DNA from: JBHJGM01 sp050331815
GTDB lineage: Bacteria; Verrucomicrobiota; Verrucomicrobiia; Opitutales; JBHJGM01
Direction of reading: 5' to 3'
DNA: 64,000 nt
NCBI GenBank assembly: GCA_050331815.1
Contig: JBHJGM010000003.1
Location: forward strand, 310,001 to 374,000
The first letter of the stretch is position 1. The number at the start of each line of letters is the position of its first letter. Below the pieces are notes generated by a model, which was not told the DNA's origin, searched no databases, and worked only from the letters and a program-made list of their open reading frames with translations. The translations under genes were made by a program, and so were the position numbers. Shown piece after piece: positions 15,586 through 23,590 of this stretch.

Positions 15586-16792
15586 GGGCAGTGGATTGGG
15601 TCGAGGTTGGCAATCGGCTGCGGATGGCTGCCTCCAGTTCATCGGACAGTCCCTTGCCCAGAAAAGCCTCGTAGACAGGCACGTAAAATCCGCGCAGGGG
15701 CTCGATGCCACGGATGCGCTCGGCCAGCGGCGGTGTTTGGGGAAAGCTGTGGGCGAAAGCCTCCAGACGGCCCTGGACCGCCAAACTCAATAAGGTGCGG
15801 ATGCATTTCTCGCAGCGACCGCAGTTGAGGTCGCTTGTCAGATTTGCCCAGCAGACGCGAAGGTGCGCCTGAACCAGCGGGTCATCGGCGATCTGCGCCA
15901 GCTTTTCGCGACGCCAGAGGGCCTCGCCGGTGTGACGTATGCGCAGGTGTGCCGACGACCAACTCGGGTCCAATTCCGGGTGTGACCCCCAGGGGGCCAT
16001 GTTGTGCACGTTGAAGGAGGCGGCGATGAGCAACTCATTGACGGTTCCAGCCAACGTGTGACCGACCGAAGCCAGCGCCGCCCCGTGAAGCATCACCCAG
16101 TCCAGCCGCCGCAACGTGCGGTGCTCGCGCAGATTGGTCCGTACGACGATCGCCTTGACCCCCAGGGCCGCCGCAACGGCGCGCAGGTATGGTTCCCAGG
16201 CCGCTACTCGCGCCTGGTCGGCCAGCGTGATGTCGAACCCGTGGACAAAGACCAGGGCGATCAGGTGCTCGCGGTGTTGCAGCAGTGCATGAAAGGAATC
16301 GACCCCGCCGGTGAAGCAGATCGCCGAGGCGGTCGTGCCTTCGCGCACATCGCCGGCCGTGCGGCGAGGGGTCGCACGTTCGCGCAGCAGGTTCAACGCG
16401 CCGGGCACCTCGGCCGTCTTGCCCCAGCGATGCATCAGCCCGACGGCGCGCTCGACGTTGCTGCGCCAAACCGGGCATAGCGGCGTTTCCATTACTAGTG
16501 GACGCCCGCTCAAGGCCGCGGCCGCCACTAGGGCCGAGCCCCAGGCCTCCGGCTCGGGCACCAGCAACGCGTCTTCGCTCTCGAACCACAGCGGCTGCCC
16601 ATCGACGTTGGCCACCACCCGCGTATAGCGTCCGGCCCGCTCCAGCCGCGGTGAGGAAACATGGATGGCATCGCCAGGGTAGTCCGACAACCCATGCAAC
16701 CAGCCCCAGTGTCGCAACAGGTTGGCCTTGCCCGGCAGAGACCGGACAAAGCGTCGGGCACGGACGTACGGTGGCGCTTTCGGCATGCGCAT
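15572..16792 (-). CDS. QueC-like PP-loop ATPase with CxxCxxC zinc site
   Basis: The 406-residue protein has an N-terminal region of about 150 residues that I cannot assign, then a PP-loop pyrophosphatase domain. The SGGxDS equivalent is CFTGGVDSF (residues 159-167), followed by LIALVFVHGFDI. Near residues 314-330 it has four Cys with the spacing C-x9-C-x2-C-x2-C (CGRCEKC), very like the zinc site of QueC (preQ0 synthase). PP-loop enzymes adenylate a carboxyl or carbonyl and are used in tRNA modification, amidation and 7-deazaguanine chemistry. This is not a standard QueC because of its length and N-terminal extension, and no queuosine gene is nearby. It is co-operonic with a methyltransferase-like gene. 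Confidence 0.75.
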   Translation of the reverse strand: MRMPKAPPYVRARRFVRSLPGKANLLRHWGWLHGLSDYPGDAIHVSSPRLERAGRYTRVVANVDGQPLWFESEDALLVPEPEAWGSALVAAAALSGRPLVMETPLCPVWRSNVERAVGLMHRWGKTAEVPGALNLLRERATPRRTAGDVREGTTASAICFTGGVDSFHALLQHREHLIALVFVHGFDITLADQARVAAWEPYLRAVAAALGVKAIVVRTNLREHRTLRRLDWVMLHGAALASVGHTLAGTVNELLIAASFNVHNMAPWGSHPELDPSWSSAHLRIRHTGEALWRREKLAQIADDPLVQAHLRVCWANLTSDLNCGRCEKCIRTLLSLAVQGRLEAFAHSFPQTPPLAERIRGIEPLRGFYVPVYEAFLGKGLSDELEAAIRSRLPTSTQSTAHADE

Positions 16793-16885
16793 ATTGAAAA
16801 CCTAAGAATTAATCGGCACTTAATGATAAGTCCATTTCAAAGCAAACCGCTGTGGTTGTCGTCACCTTCCGAGCGAACCCGGACA

Positions 16886-16921
16886 CGCTCTAAATCGGAA
16901 GTTTTCGCTTAAATTAGAGCG
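16886..16921. repeat. inverted repeat between araC-type gene and PP-loop gene
   Basis: CGCTCTAA (16886-16893) and TTAGAGCG (16914-16921) form a perfect 8-base inverted repeat with a 20-base spacer. It is downstream of the AraC-type gene and about 95 bases upstream of the PP-loop gene start, both on the minus strand. The absence of a T-run argues against a classical terminator; an operator or RNA hairpin is possible. Confidence 0.35.
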
Positions 16922-16971
16922 ATCGATGCCGGCAAACACCTTGCGGCCTGCGTAGAACCCGCTGCAAACGG

Positions 16972-17802
16972 CTACAGTGAGTCCTTGAGGTCCCGGCGGA
17001 AAGCTCCAGGCGTACGCCCGGACCACTTACGAAACGCCGATGCAAAATGCTGGGACGAGGCAAACTCAAGCTGGTGGCCGATTTCCGTGATGCTCAAGGC
17101 AGTGCTATCCAAGAGCGTGCAGGCTCGACGCAAGCGCCGCTCATTCAGGTAGCTTTGCGGCGAAATGCCTAGATGCAGCTTGAAAAGCTGGTGCAGGTGC
17201 GTCCGGTGCACGCCGAGTTGTTCGGCTAAATCGCCAACCCGTGGAAAAAAGGGCTGCTGGCTTTCAATGGCTTGCAAGGCCGCAATCAGAACCGGGGGGC
17301 GCTGCGGGGGCGGAGCGACCTCGCGGGCCAACCGCAGTAACTCGACCAGTAACAGGCGTGCCTGCGCCTCCACCACCAGAGGTGAATCGCTACGGGGCTC
17401 ACGATGTTCCCTCAGGATCACATCCAAAAAAGGCTGCAAGCGCGAAGCCCCTGTTTCCATTCGAAAGGGCAGCTCACGAGCCTCGCGAGCCTGTTCACGC
17501 GGCAAAAGCGCCGCCACCTCCAGCTGAATCCAGCTCAACGTACAACGGCCCAGAATCCCTTTTGCCGTGCCGTGCAGCTGCCCCGGCTGATTGATTTGGA
17601 CCGAGCGCGGACCCAAGCTGTAAAAGGATGCCTCGGTAAAATAGTCCAGGTGCCCATCGCTGACCAGGCAGACCTCTGTACATGAATGTCGATGCGGCAT
17701 GAGCCCCTGCCGAGCTGCGGATTGCTGGGAACGACCCAGCCCGGGAATCGCCTCATGCAAGTTTTGAGGCGCTAGAAAACGTTCGATGCGCGCGCTGGAC
17801 AT
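16972..17802 (-). CDS. AraC-family transcriptional regulator
   Basis: The 276-residue protein has an N-terminal cupin-like sensor region (HRHSCTEVCLVSDGHLDYF, then QINQPGQLHG) and a C-terminal double helix-turn-helix of about 100 residues. The latter has VGDLAEQLGVHRTHLHQLFK for the first HTH and SITEIGHQLEFASSQHFASAFRKWSG for the second, followed by TPGAFRRDL, all canonical for AraC/XylS. Such proteins usually control the adjacent divergent gene in response to a small ligand. Here that is the phytanoyl-CoA dioxygenase-like gene starting 94 bases away, so regulation of that gene is likely. Confidence 0.92.
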   Translation of the reverse strand: MSSARIERFLAPQNLHEAIPGLGRSQQSAARQGLMPHRHSCTEVCLVSDGHLDYFTEASFYSLGPRSVQINQPGQLHGTAKGILGRCTLSWIQLEVAALLPREQAREARELPFRMETGASRLQPFLDVILREHREPRSDSPLVVEAQARLLLVELLRLAREVAPPPQRPPVLIAALQAIESQQPFFPRVGDLAEQLGVHRTHLHQLFKLHLGISPQSYLNERRLRRACTLLDSTALSITEIGHQLEFASSQHFASAFRKWSGRTPGAFRRDLKDSL

Positions 17803-17869
17803 GACTTTCTAAAATGAAAACGTGTCCGTTATGGTAAAAAATGTCGACTCAATCTGTGCGGACGCCAGG

Positions 17870-17890
17870 AGCTTATCTTTCTGATAAGCT
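17870..17890 (+). promoter_or_regulatory. perfect palindrome immediately before the dioxygenase start codon
   Basis: AGCTTATC-TTTCT-GATAAGCT forms 8-base perfect arms and ends 6 bases before the ATG at 17897. It lies where a Shine-Dalgarno is expected; none other is visible. It may be an operator in the araC/dioxygenase divergent region or an mRNA hairpin hiding the translation start. Confidence 0.45.
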
Positions 17891-17896
17891 GCGGCC

Positions 17897-18667
17897 ATGA
17901 CTCAGCAGCTATCCACTACCGAAACCCTCATCAGCGACGCACAACGCTCGCAATTTCTCGAAAACGGCTTCATCCGCCTTGATAACGTGGCAGACGAGAC
18001 GGACCTGGCCTGGTATCGTGCGCAGTACGCCCGCCTCTTTTCCGGAGAGGTCGCCGGCTCCAACCATAAAAACCTGGGCGGCAGTGATGCAGCCGGCCGC
18101 AACGTCCTCCCGCAGATCCTCGGCGCCAGCAAAACCATGCCCGAGCTGCTTGAGCGCAACTACTTCCACCGCATCACGGAAATCGCCAAATTCATCCTTG
18201 GGCCCGAAGCAGCGTTTCGCGCCGACCACATGATCCTCAAGCCGGCCGGCTACGGAGCCACCACTCCCTGGCACCAGGATCAGGCCTATCACGACTCGGC
18301 TTACCGCTACACGAACATCAATTTTTGGATGCCGCTGGATGCCGTGACAGTTGAGGGTGGTTGCATGCAGTACGTACGACAGACACATAAGGGTACTCTC
18401 CTGCCGCACGAATTCCTCATTCCCGGCGACAATCAGTCCGCCATGGTCGCCCAGGACCAGGATTTCTGGAGTGCCAACGCCACTGCCTTGCCTTGTCCCG
18501 GCGGTAGTGTCTGCCTGCACCACAGCTACTGCATGCACTACGCCGGGCCTAACCGCACCGAAAACCCACGGCGCGCCTACATTATTGTCTTTGGCCTGCC
18601 GCCCGTACCGGTGGAGAGCCCATTCGTGCTGCCCTGGCAGGACGACCCGTCCAGACGCCTCAACTGA
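17897..18667 (+). CDS. phytanoyl-CoA dioxygenase (PhyH)-family protein
   Basis: The 256-residue protein belongs to the Fe(II)/2-oxoglutarate dioxygenases. It shows the metal triad H126-x-D128 (PWHQDQAYH) with a distal His in the segment MHYAGPNRTENPRRAYI (about H214). The Arg at about 225 fits 2-oxoglutarate binding. ENGFIRLDNV near the N terminus and INFWMPLDAVTVEGGCMQYV are also family-typical. Bacterial members hydroxylate varied substrates (ectoine, quorum signals, lipids), so the substrate is not predicted. It is divergent from an AraC regulator, which probably controls it. An 8-base palindrome sits over the ribosome-binding region. Confidence 0.85.
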   Translation: MTQQLSTTETLISDAQRSQFLENGFIRLDNVADETDLAWYRAQYARLFSGEVAGSNHKNLGGSDAAGRNVLPQILGASKTMPELLERNYFHRITEIAKFILGPEAAFRADHMILKPAGYGATTPWHQDQAYHDSAYRYTNINFWMPLDAVTVEGGCMQYVRQTHKGTLLPHEFLIPGDNQSAMVAQDQDFWSANATALPCPGGSVCLHHSYCMHYAGPNRTENPRRAYIIVFGLPPVPVESPFVLPWQDDPSRRLN

Positions 18668-18746
18668 TTGAGGGTTCAGCTCGCCCGGCGCAGCTCCCGT
18701 CTGAAGACGTTGCAAATACGCCCCAGGCGCATTTGCTTAATGCGAC

Positions 18747-19571
18747 GTGGATGATTCCGAACGCCAGACCTTGGAAGTTGCGCTGCGCCTGAGCGCGGCG
18801 GGGGAGCCCGTGGTATTGGTGACGCTTATCGAGTGCGTCGGCAGCGTCCCGCAAAAGCCCGGCGCACGACTGCTGGTCAACGAAGCGGGCTATCTGGCAG
18901 GCACCGTCGGCGGGGGAAAAATCGAAGCCGCCGCGATTCGTCAGGGGCAGGCAATGTTGCGCGCAAATCAACTAGGTCAACCTGACTTGGTCAAATGGAA
19001 CCTGCATAAGGATATCGGCATGACCTGTGGAGGCGCGGTGAGGCTCTTTTTCGAGCCCTTGAACTGTCATCCATGGACGGTGGCTGTCTTTGGCGCGGGG
19101 CACGTCGCGCAGGCGGTGGTGCGTTCGTTGCTGCGGCTGCAGTGCCGCGTGTTCTGCTTTGACACCCGCGTGGAGTGGCTCCAGCGCCTGCCCAAGTCTG
19201 AAAAGCTGCACGCGCGCCAGCTTGCTTCGCTCCCGGAGGCGGTTTCGGATCTGCCAGAGGGCACTTTTCTCCTGTGCATGACTCAGGGGCACGCGTACGA
19301 TCGGCCCATCCTGCAAGTGGCGCTGGCCACGGACCGCTTTCCCTACATTGGAGCTATCGGCAGCACCAACAAGGCGCGCACCCTTAAGCGCGAGCTGGTC
19401 GAGTACGGCCTGGACGAGGCGTGCACCGAGCAACTGAGTTGCCCGATTGGACTGGCCATCGGCTCGAGCGACCCTGAGGAAATCGCCATCAGCGTAACCG
19501 CCGAGCTCCTGCAGGTGCGGGACCGCCAGTTACAGAAACCGCCTAGGAAGTCCCCGCTACGCGCGCCTTGA
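18747..19571 (+). CDS. xdhC: XdhC/CoxI-family molybdenum hydroxylase maturation factor
   Basis: The 274-residue protein starts at a GTG (18747). The N-terminal XdhC/CoxI domain contains VTLIECVGSVPQKPGARLLV, GTVGGGKIEAAAI and GMTCGGAVRLFFEPL. The C-terminal Rossmann domain has TVAVFGAGHVAQAVVRSLL and IGAIGSTNKARTLKREL, and ends with PIGLAIGSSDPEEIAISVTAELL. XdhC binds molybdenum cofactor, directs its sulfuration and inserts it into xanthine dehydrogenase. The gene converges with the dehydrogenase gene and overlaps it by 29 bases, an unusual antiparallel arrangement; xdhC is normally downstream on the same strand. The functional link is still strong. Confidence 0.92.
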   Translation: MDDSERQTLEVALRLSAAGEPVVLVTLIECVGSVPQKPGARLLVNEAGYLAGTVGGGKIEAAAIRQGQAMLRANQLGQPDLVKWNLHKDIGMTCGGAVRLFFEPLNCHPWTVAVFGAGHVAQAVVRSLLRLQCRVFCFDTRVEWLQRLPKSEKLHARQLASLPEAVSDLPEGTFLLCMTQGHAYDRPILQVALATDRFPYIGAIGSTNKARTLKRELVEYGLDEACTEQLSCPIGLAIGSSDPEEIAISVTAELLQVRDRQLQKPPRKSPLRAP

Positions 19572-22500
19572 TCGCGCGGTAAACCGCCTCGTTGGTGGCC
19601 GGGCTACCCAGCGGGATTTCCTCGCGTGAATTCGGATCGCCAAAAGCTGCCACCGCATCACGCAAGGCCTCGCGCACCGAAAATGCCAGCATCAGCGGCG
19701 GCTCACCTACGGCCTTGCTTCCATGGATGGTATCCTCATTGAGCGCGTCGGGCAGCAGTTCGATGTTGAAGACGGCGGGCGCATCCGAAAACGCCGGAAT
19801 CTGGTAGGTGCTCGCGCTGTGCGTCAGCAGCGTGCCTTGGTCGTCCCATTTCAGCTCCTCGCGGGTCAACCAGCCCATGCCTTGGACAAAGCCGCCTTCG
19901 ATCTGCCCGCGGTCCACCCCCGGGTTGAGCGAATCACCCACATCATGCACAATATCCACCCGGCGCACTTTGTTCATGCCGCTGTACCCATCGACTTCGA
20001 CTTCGCTGAGAGCCGCGCCGAAGGCGTAATAATGGAAGGGCTTGCCCAGGCCTTTGGCGCGATCCCAGTGAATCCCCGGCGTGGCGTAAAAGCCCGTTGC
20101 AGACAGCGAGATACGCTTCTTGTGGGCTGCTTTGGCCAGTGAGCCAAAGCTGGGTGCCAGCTCCGGCTGCGCAGGAGCGAAAAAACTGCCGTTTTGAAAT
20201 ACGATGGACGCTGGGTCCGTTTCGACGCCTGCCTCTTTCAGGATTTCCGCTGCCACCGGGCGTAACCGCTCAAGCAATGTACGGCAGGCTTCGCGCACGG
20301 CCGCGCCGTTCAGATCGCTACCAGTGGAGGCTGCCGTCGCCGAGGTGTTGGGCACCTTGTCGGTGGTGGTTTTCATCATGCGGATGTGGTCCGCTGGCAG
20401 ACCCAACTCGCGCATGGCCACCCCAAGCACTTTGGTGTGCAGCCCCTGTCCCATTTCGGTGCCCCCGTGGTTCACCTGCACGGTACCGTCCTGATAGATG
20501 TTCACCAGCGCGCCCGCCTGGTTGTAGTGGGTCAGCGTAAAGGAGATCCCGAACTTCACTGGTGTGATAGCCAGCCCGCGCTTGATGCGCTTCTGCTGGG
20601 CGTTCCAGTCATCGACGGCCTGGCGACGGGCCGCAAAATCGGTCGATTCCAGCAAGCGTGACCAGACCCGCTCGATGCGGTTGTGCTCGATGGTTTGGCC
20701 GTAATGGGTGGTGCAGGTTTCGCCGTCGCCGTGGTAAAAGTTGCGTTCACGCACCACCTCGGGCGCAAGCCCGGTGCGGCGGGCGATCCGGTCCATGATT
20801 TCTTCGATCACCAGCATACCCTGCGGCCCGCCAAAGCCGCGAAAGGCTGTGTTGGAGGGCAGGTTGGTCTTGGCCGAGCGCCCGGAAACCCGCAGGGCGG
20901 GGATGTAGTAGGCGTTGTCGATGTGAAACATCGCCCGGTCGGTCACCGGCATGGACAAGTCCAGCGACCAGCCGCCGTCGGAGAAAAGATCCGCCTGCAG
21001 CGCCTGTAGTATGCCGTCCGTGTCGAAGCCCACTTTGAAGCGCGCGTGGAAGCCGTGCCGCTTGCCGGTGGTGCGGATGTCCGCATCGCGATCGAGCATG
21101 ACCCGGGCAGGGCGGCCGTGCCGCTGGGAGGCGATGGCCGCCAGGGCCGCCCAGTGGTTGCCCTGGGTTTCCTTGCCACCAAAGCCGCCGCCCATGCGGG
21201 GCGATTGCGCCACCACGCGATTCTTGGGGATGCCCAGAACTTGCGCGACCATGTGCTGAATCTCGCTGGGGTGCTGGGTCGAGGTGCAGACAAATACATC
21301 GCCCTCGGTGTCGACCTCGGCCCAGGCCGCCTGGGTCTCCAGATAAAAATGCTCCTGCCCGCCAAAATCAAAGGTGCCTTCGAGCGTTTGCGGGCTCTTG
21401 ACCAGGGCGGTTTCCACGTCACCGCGCGTCATGTAGTTGGGCTCGTAATGGAAGGAGTCTGCCTCGATCGCCGCTGGCACGCTCAAAATCGCGTCCAAGG
21501 GTTCGTAGGTGACTGCGATCTTCTGCGCCCCGTCACGGCAGGCCTGTAGCGATTCACCCACGACCACGGCCACAATCTGGCCTTCGTAAAAGACCTCGTC
21601 CACGGCCAGCAGGGGCTCGTCCGGGCGCGAGGGCCCGACGTCGTTGAAGCCTGGAACCGCATCGGCCCAGAGCACATCGACCACCCCGGGCACTGCCCGC
21701 GCTGCGGCGTCGTCCTTCTTCAAAATTTTCGCCCGGGCGTGCCCGGACAGTACGGGCCAAAGCTCGAGCATGTTACGCCCGGTGCCCATATCATCGACGT
21801 AACGGGCTCGACCGCTGACGTGTCCGTCGCCGCTTTCATGGGCCAGGTCGCGAGAAAGGTCATCGCTCTCCCAGCGCCGGTCGGTCCGAAAATCGAGGGC
21901 CTCGTCCTGCGCCTCGCTGGCGGCATCGTCTAAAAACTTCTCAAACAGGCTCACGATGAGCTGCGCCCGGTAGTCGGCGGTGGCGCGCCCGTCCGTAATC
22001 GGGCTGAACTCGGTGGCCAGGGTGTCACAGGCTTCGGCCCTGAGGGTGTCGGTCAGTTTGCGCCCCTTGAGAATGGCCTCCGTCTTCAACGCACGAACGG
22101 GCGTCGGGGCCACGCCGCCGTAGCCGATGCGCAACTCCCGCACGACTTCATCGGTATCCATCTCCAGGTAAAAGCCGCCAGCCACCGCGCTGATGTCCAT
22201 CTCGCGGCGTTTGGAGACCTTTAGAAAGTCGATTCGCCGTTCGCTGCCAGCGGGTAAGGACGAGCGCGGGATGCGCACCGCGCGGATCAGCTCACCGGGC
22301 TTGAGCACGGTTTTGCGGTAACCGGTAAAAAAATCCGCCAGTTCGACAATCCGCTCGCCACGCGCGCAGGCGAGCTCAACCGAAGCACCCAAGACAAGCA
22401 GCAGGGGCGCACTGTCGCCGATGGGGGAGGCCGTGGCCAGGTTGCCGCCCAGCGTGGCGTTGTTGCGGATTTGCCGGGAGGCGAACACTTTCCAAAGTTT

Positions 22501-23397
22501 GTCGAGGGCCGGGAGATCGCCCTCCATCGCTTCCTCGATTTCAACCATGGTGGCCGCCCCGCCCAGTCGCCAGTAGTCAGCTTCGCGGGTGACCGCGCGC
22601 AGCTCCCGAATCCGGCTGGTGGCGATCAACTGCGGGCTCTTGCGGTTGAATTTGGCGACTTCCACTCCGATTTCCGTCGCACCGGCGATCAGGCGCGCCT
22701 CCGGATAGCGGCCCCAAAGTTCAAAGAGCTCCTCGAGGCTCTGTGGGGTAAAGAAAAACTCGGTCTCGTGGACCAGGTTGAGCGCGGAGGGATCTTCCAG
22801 TGCGGTGGCGTTTTCCGCCGCCTTGCGCAATAGACGCGCGGGGGGCGTCTCGTCGGCCTCGAGTGTGGGCTTGTCCTTCCAAAACACCTCGCAGGCGGCG
22901 TCGCGAATAGGGCGATAGCCGGTGCACCGACAGAGATTGCCACAGAGCTGGTCGGCCAGTTGCGGTCGCGTCTGCATGTCCGCGCGGTAATAACCTTCCA
23001 GCATCGAAACGATGAAGCCCGGCGTGCAAAACCCGCACTGGCTGCCGTAGTGCCGGACCATTGCCTCCTGGACCGGGTGCAGCTTGGCTTCGGATTCGGC
23101 CAGGCCTTCAACCGTGACGACCTGCTTGCCCGCAAACATGGGCAACAGCCCGATGCAGCTGTTAACCGAACGAAAAGTCGGCTGGCCCTGGGCGTCCTGC
23201 TCGATGACGGCGACCGTACAGGCCCCGCAGTCACCCTCAGCGCAGCCCTGCTTGGTGCCGGTCAGGCCCTCGGCCCGCAGGTATTCGAGTAGGGTCGTTT
23301 GAGGCGAGCGGTCGCGTACCAGATGCGCCTGGCCGTTGACCCAGAATCGGAACTCACCTGGGGTGACGCGGGTGTCTGCAGTCGTCTCTAAGCTCAC
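19543..23397 (-). CDS. xdh: single-chain xanthine dehydrogenase (2Fe-2S/FAD/molybdopterin)
   Basis: The 1284-residue protein oxidises hypoxanthine and xanthine to urate in purine catabolism. Domain order is the eukaryotic one. Plant-type 2Fe-2S domain: C52, C57, C60 and C81. Second 2Fe-2S domain: C121, C124 and the CGNLCRCTG segment at 152-160. FAD domain, about 215-490: LIAGATEIGVEV and TLGGNLATASPIGDSAP. Molybdenum domain, about 510 to the end: GGQEHFYLET, RMGGGFGGKE, AFRGFGGPQGM with the substrate Arg, GTEMGQGLHTKV, and VGEPPLMLA with the catalytic Glu. Most bacteria split these domains over xdhA and xdhB; here one frame encodes all without interruption. XdhC is encoded antiparallel at its 3' end. 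Confidence 0.95.
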   Translation of the reverse strand: MSLETTADTRVTPGEFRFWVNGQAHLVRDRSPQTTLLEYLRAEGLTGTKQGCAEGDCGACTVAVIEQDAQGQPTFRSVNSCIGLLPMFAGKQVVTVEGLAESEAKLHPVQEAMVRHYGSQCGFCTPGFIVSMLEGYYRADMQTRPQLADQLCGNLCRCTGYRPIRDAACEVFWKDKPTLEADETPPARLLRKAAENATALEDPSALNLVHETEFFFTPQSLEELFELWGRYPEARLIAGATEIGVEVAKFNRKSPQLIATSRIRELRAVTREADYWRLGGAATMVEIEEAMEGDLPALDKLWKVFASRQIRNNATLGGNLATASPIGDSAPLLLVLGASVELACARGERIVELADFFTGYRKTVLKPGELIRAVRIPRSSLPAGSERRIDFLKVSKRREMDISAVAGGFYLEMDTDEVVRELRIGYGGVAPTPVRALKTEAILKGRKLTDTLRAEACDTLATEFSPITDGRATADYRAQLIVSLFEKFLDDAASEAQDEALDFRTDRRWESDDLSRDLAHESGDGHVSGRARYVDDMGTGRNMLELWPVLSGHARAKILKKDDAAARAVPGVVDVLWADAVPGFNDVGPSRPDEPLLAVDEVFYEGQIVAVVVGESLQACRDGAQKIAVTYEPLDAILSVPAAIEADSFHYEPNYMTRGDVETALVKSPQTLEGTFDFGGQEHFYLETQAAWAEVDTEGDVFVCTSTQHPSEIQHMVAQVLGIPKNRVVAQSPRMGGGFGGKETQGNHWAALAAIASQRHGRPARVMLDRDADIRTTGKRHGFHARFKVGFDTDGILQALQADLFSDGGWSLDLSMPVTDRAMFHIDNAYYIPALRVSGRSAKTNLPSNTAFRGFGGPQGMLVIEEIMDRIARRTGLAPEVVRERNFYHGDGETCTTHYGQTIEHNRIERVWSRLLESTDFAARRQAVDDWNAQQKRIKRGLAITPVKFGISFTLTHYNQAGALVNIYQDGTVQVNHGGTEMGQGLHTKVLGVAMRELGLPADHIRMMKTTTDKVPNTSATAASTGSDLNGAAVREACRTLLERLRPVAAEILKEAGVETDPASIVFQNGSFFAPAQPELAPSFGSLAKAAHKKRISLSATGFYATPGIHWDRAKGLGKPFHYYAFGAALSEVEVDGYSGMNKVRRVDIVHDVGDSLNPGVDRGQIEGGFVQGMGWLTREELKWDDQGTLLTHSASTYQIPAFSDAPAVFNIELLPDALNEDTIHGSKAVGEPPLMLAFSVREALRDAVAAFGDPNSREEIPLGSPATNEAVYRAIKARVAGTS

Positions 23398-23590
23398 AGG
23401 TTTCTCGTAACGTCAGTGGTTGCGACGGTCCTTGAAGCGAGCATGTTCCAAGCCAGCGGCTATTGTGGCGCATGCCTGCCTTTAGAAATGGGAATGTTTC
23501 GATGCAGATGCAACTGACCGCCGGTCTTTATCAGAAGTCACCAAATGCAGGCTCGCCTCAATCCGCCCCGGAGGCTATCTCCGCGAGCCA

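Noticed and set aside
23441..23515. 24-codon Cys-rich frame (CGAC...CRC) in the xdh/amidase promoter region
   Set aside because: It is too short to support, with no ribosome site. The cysteines are likely coincidence.
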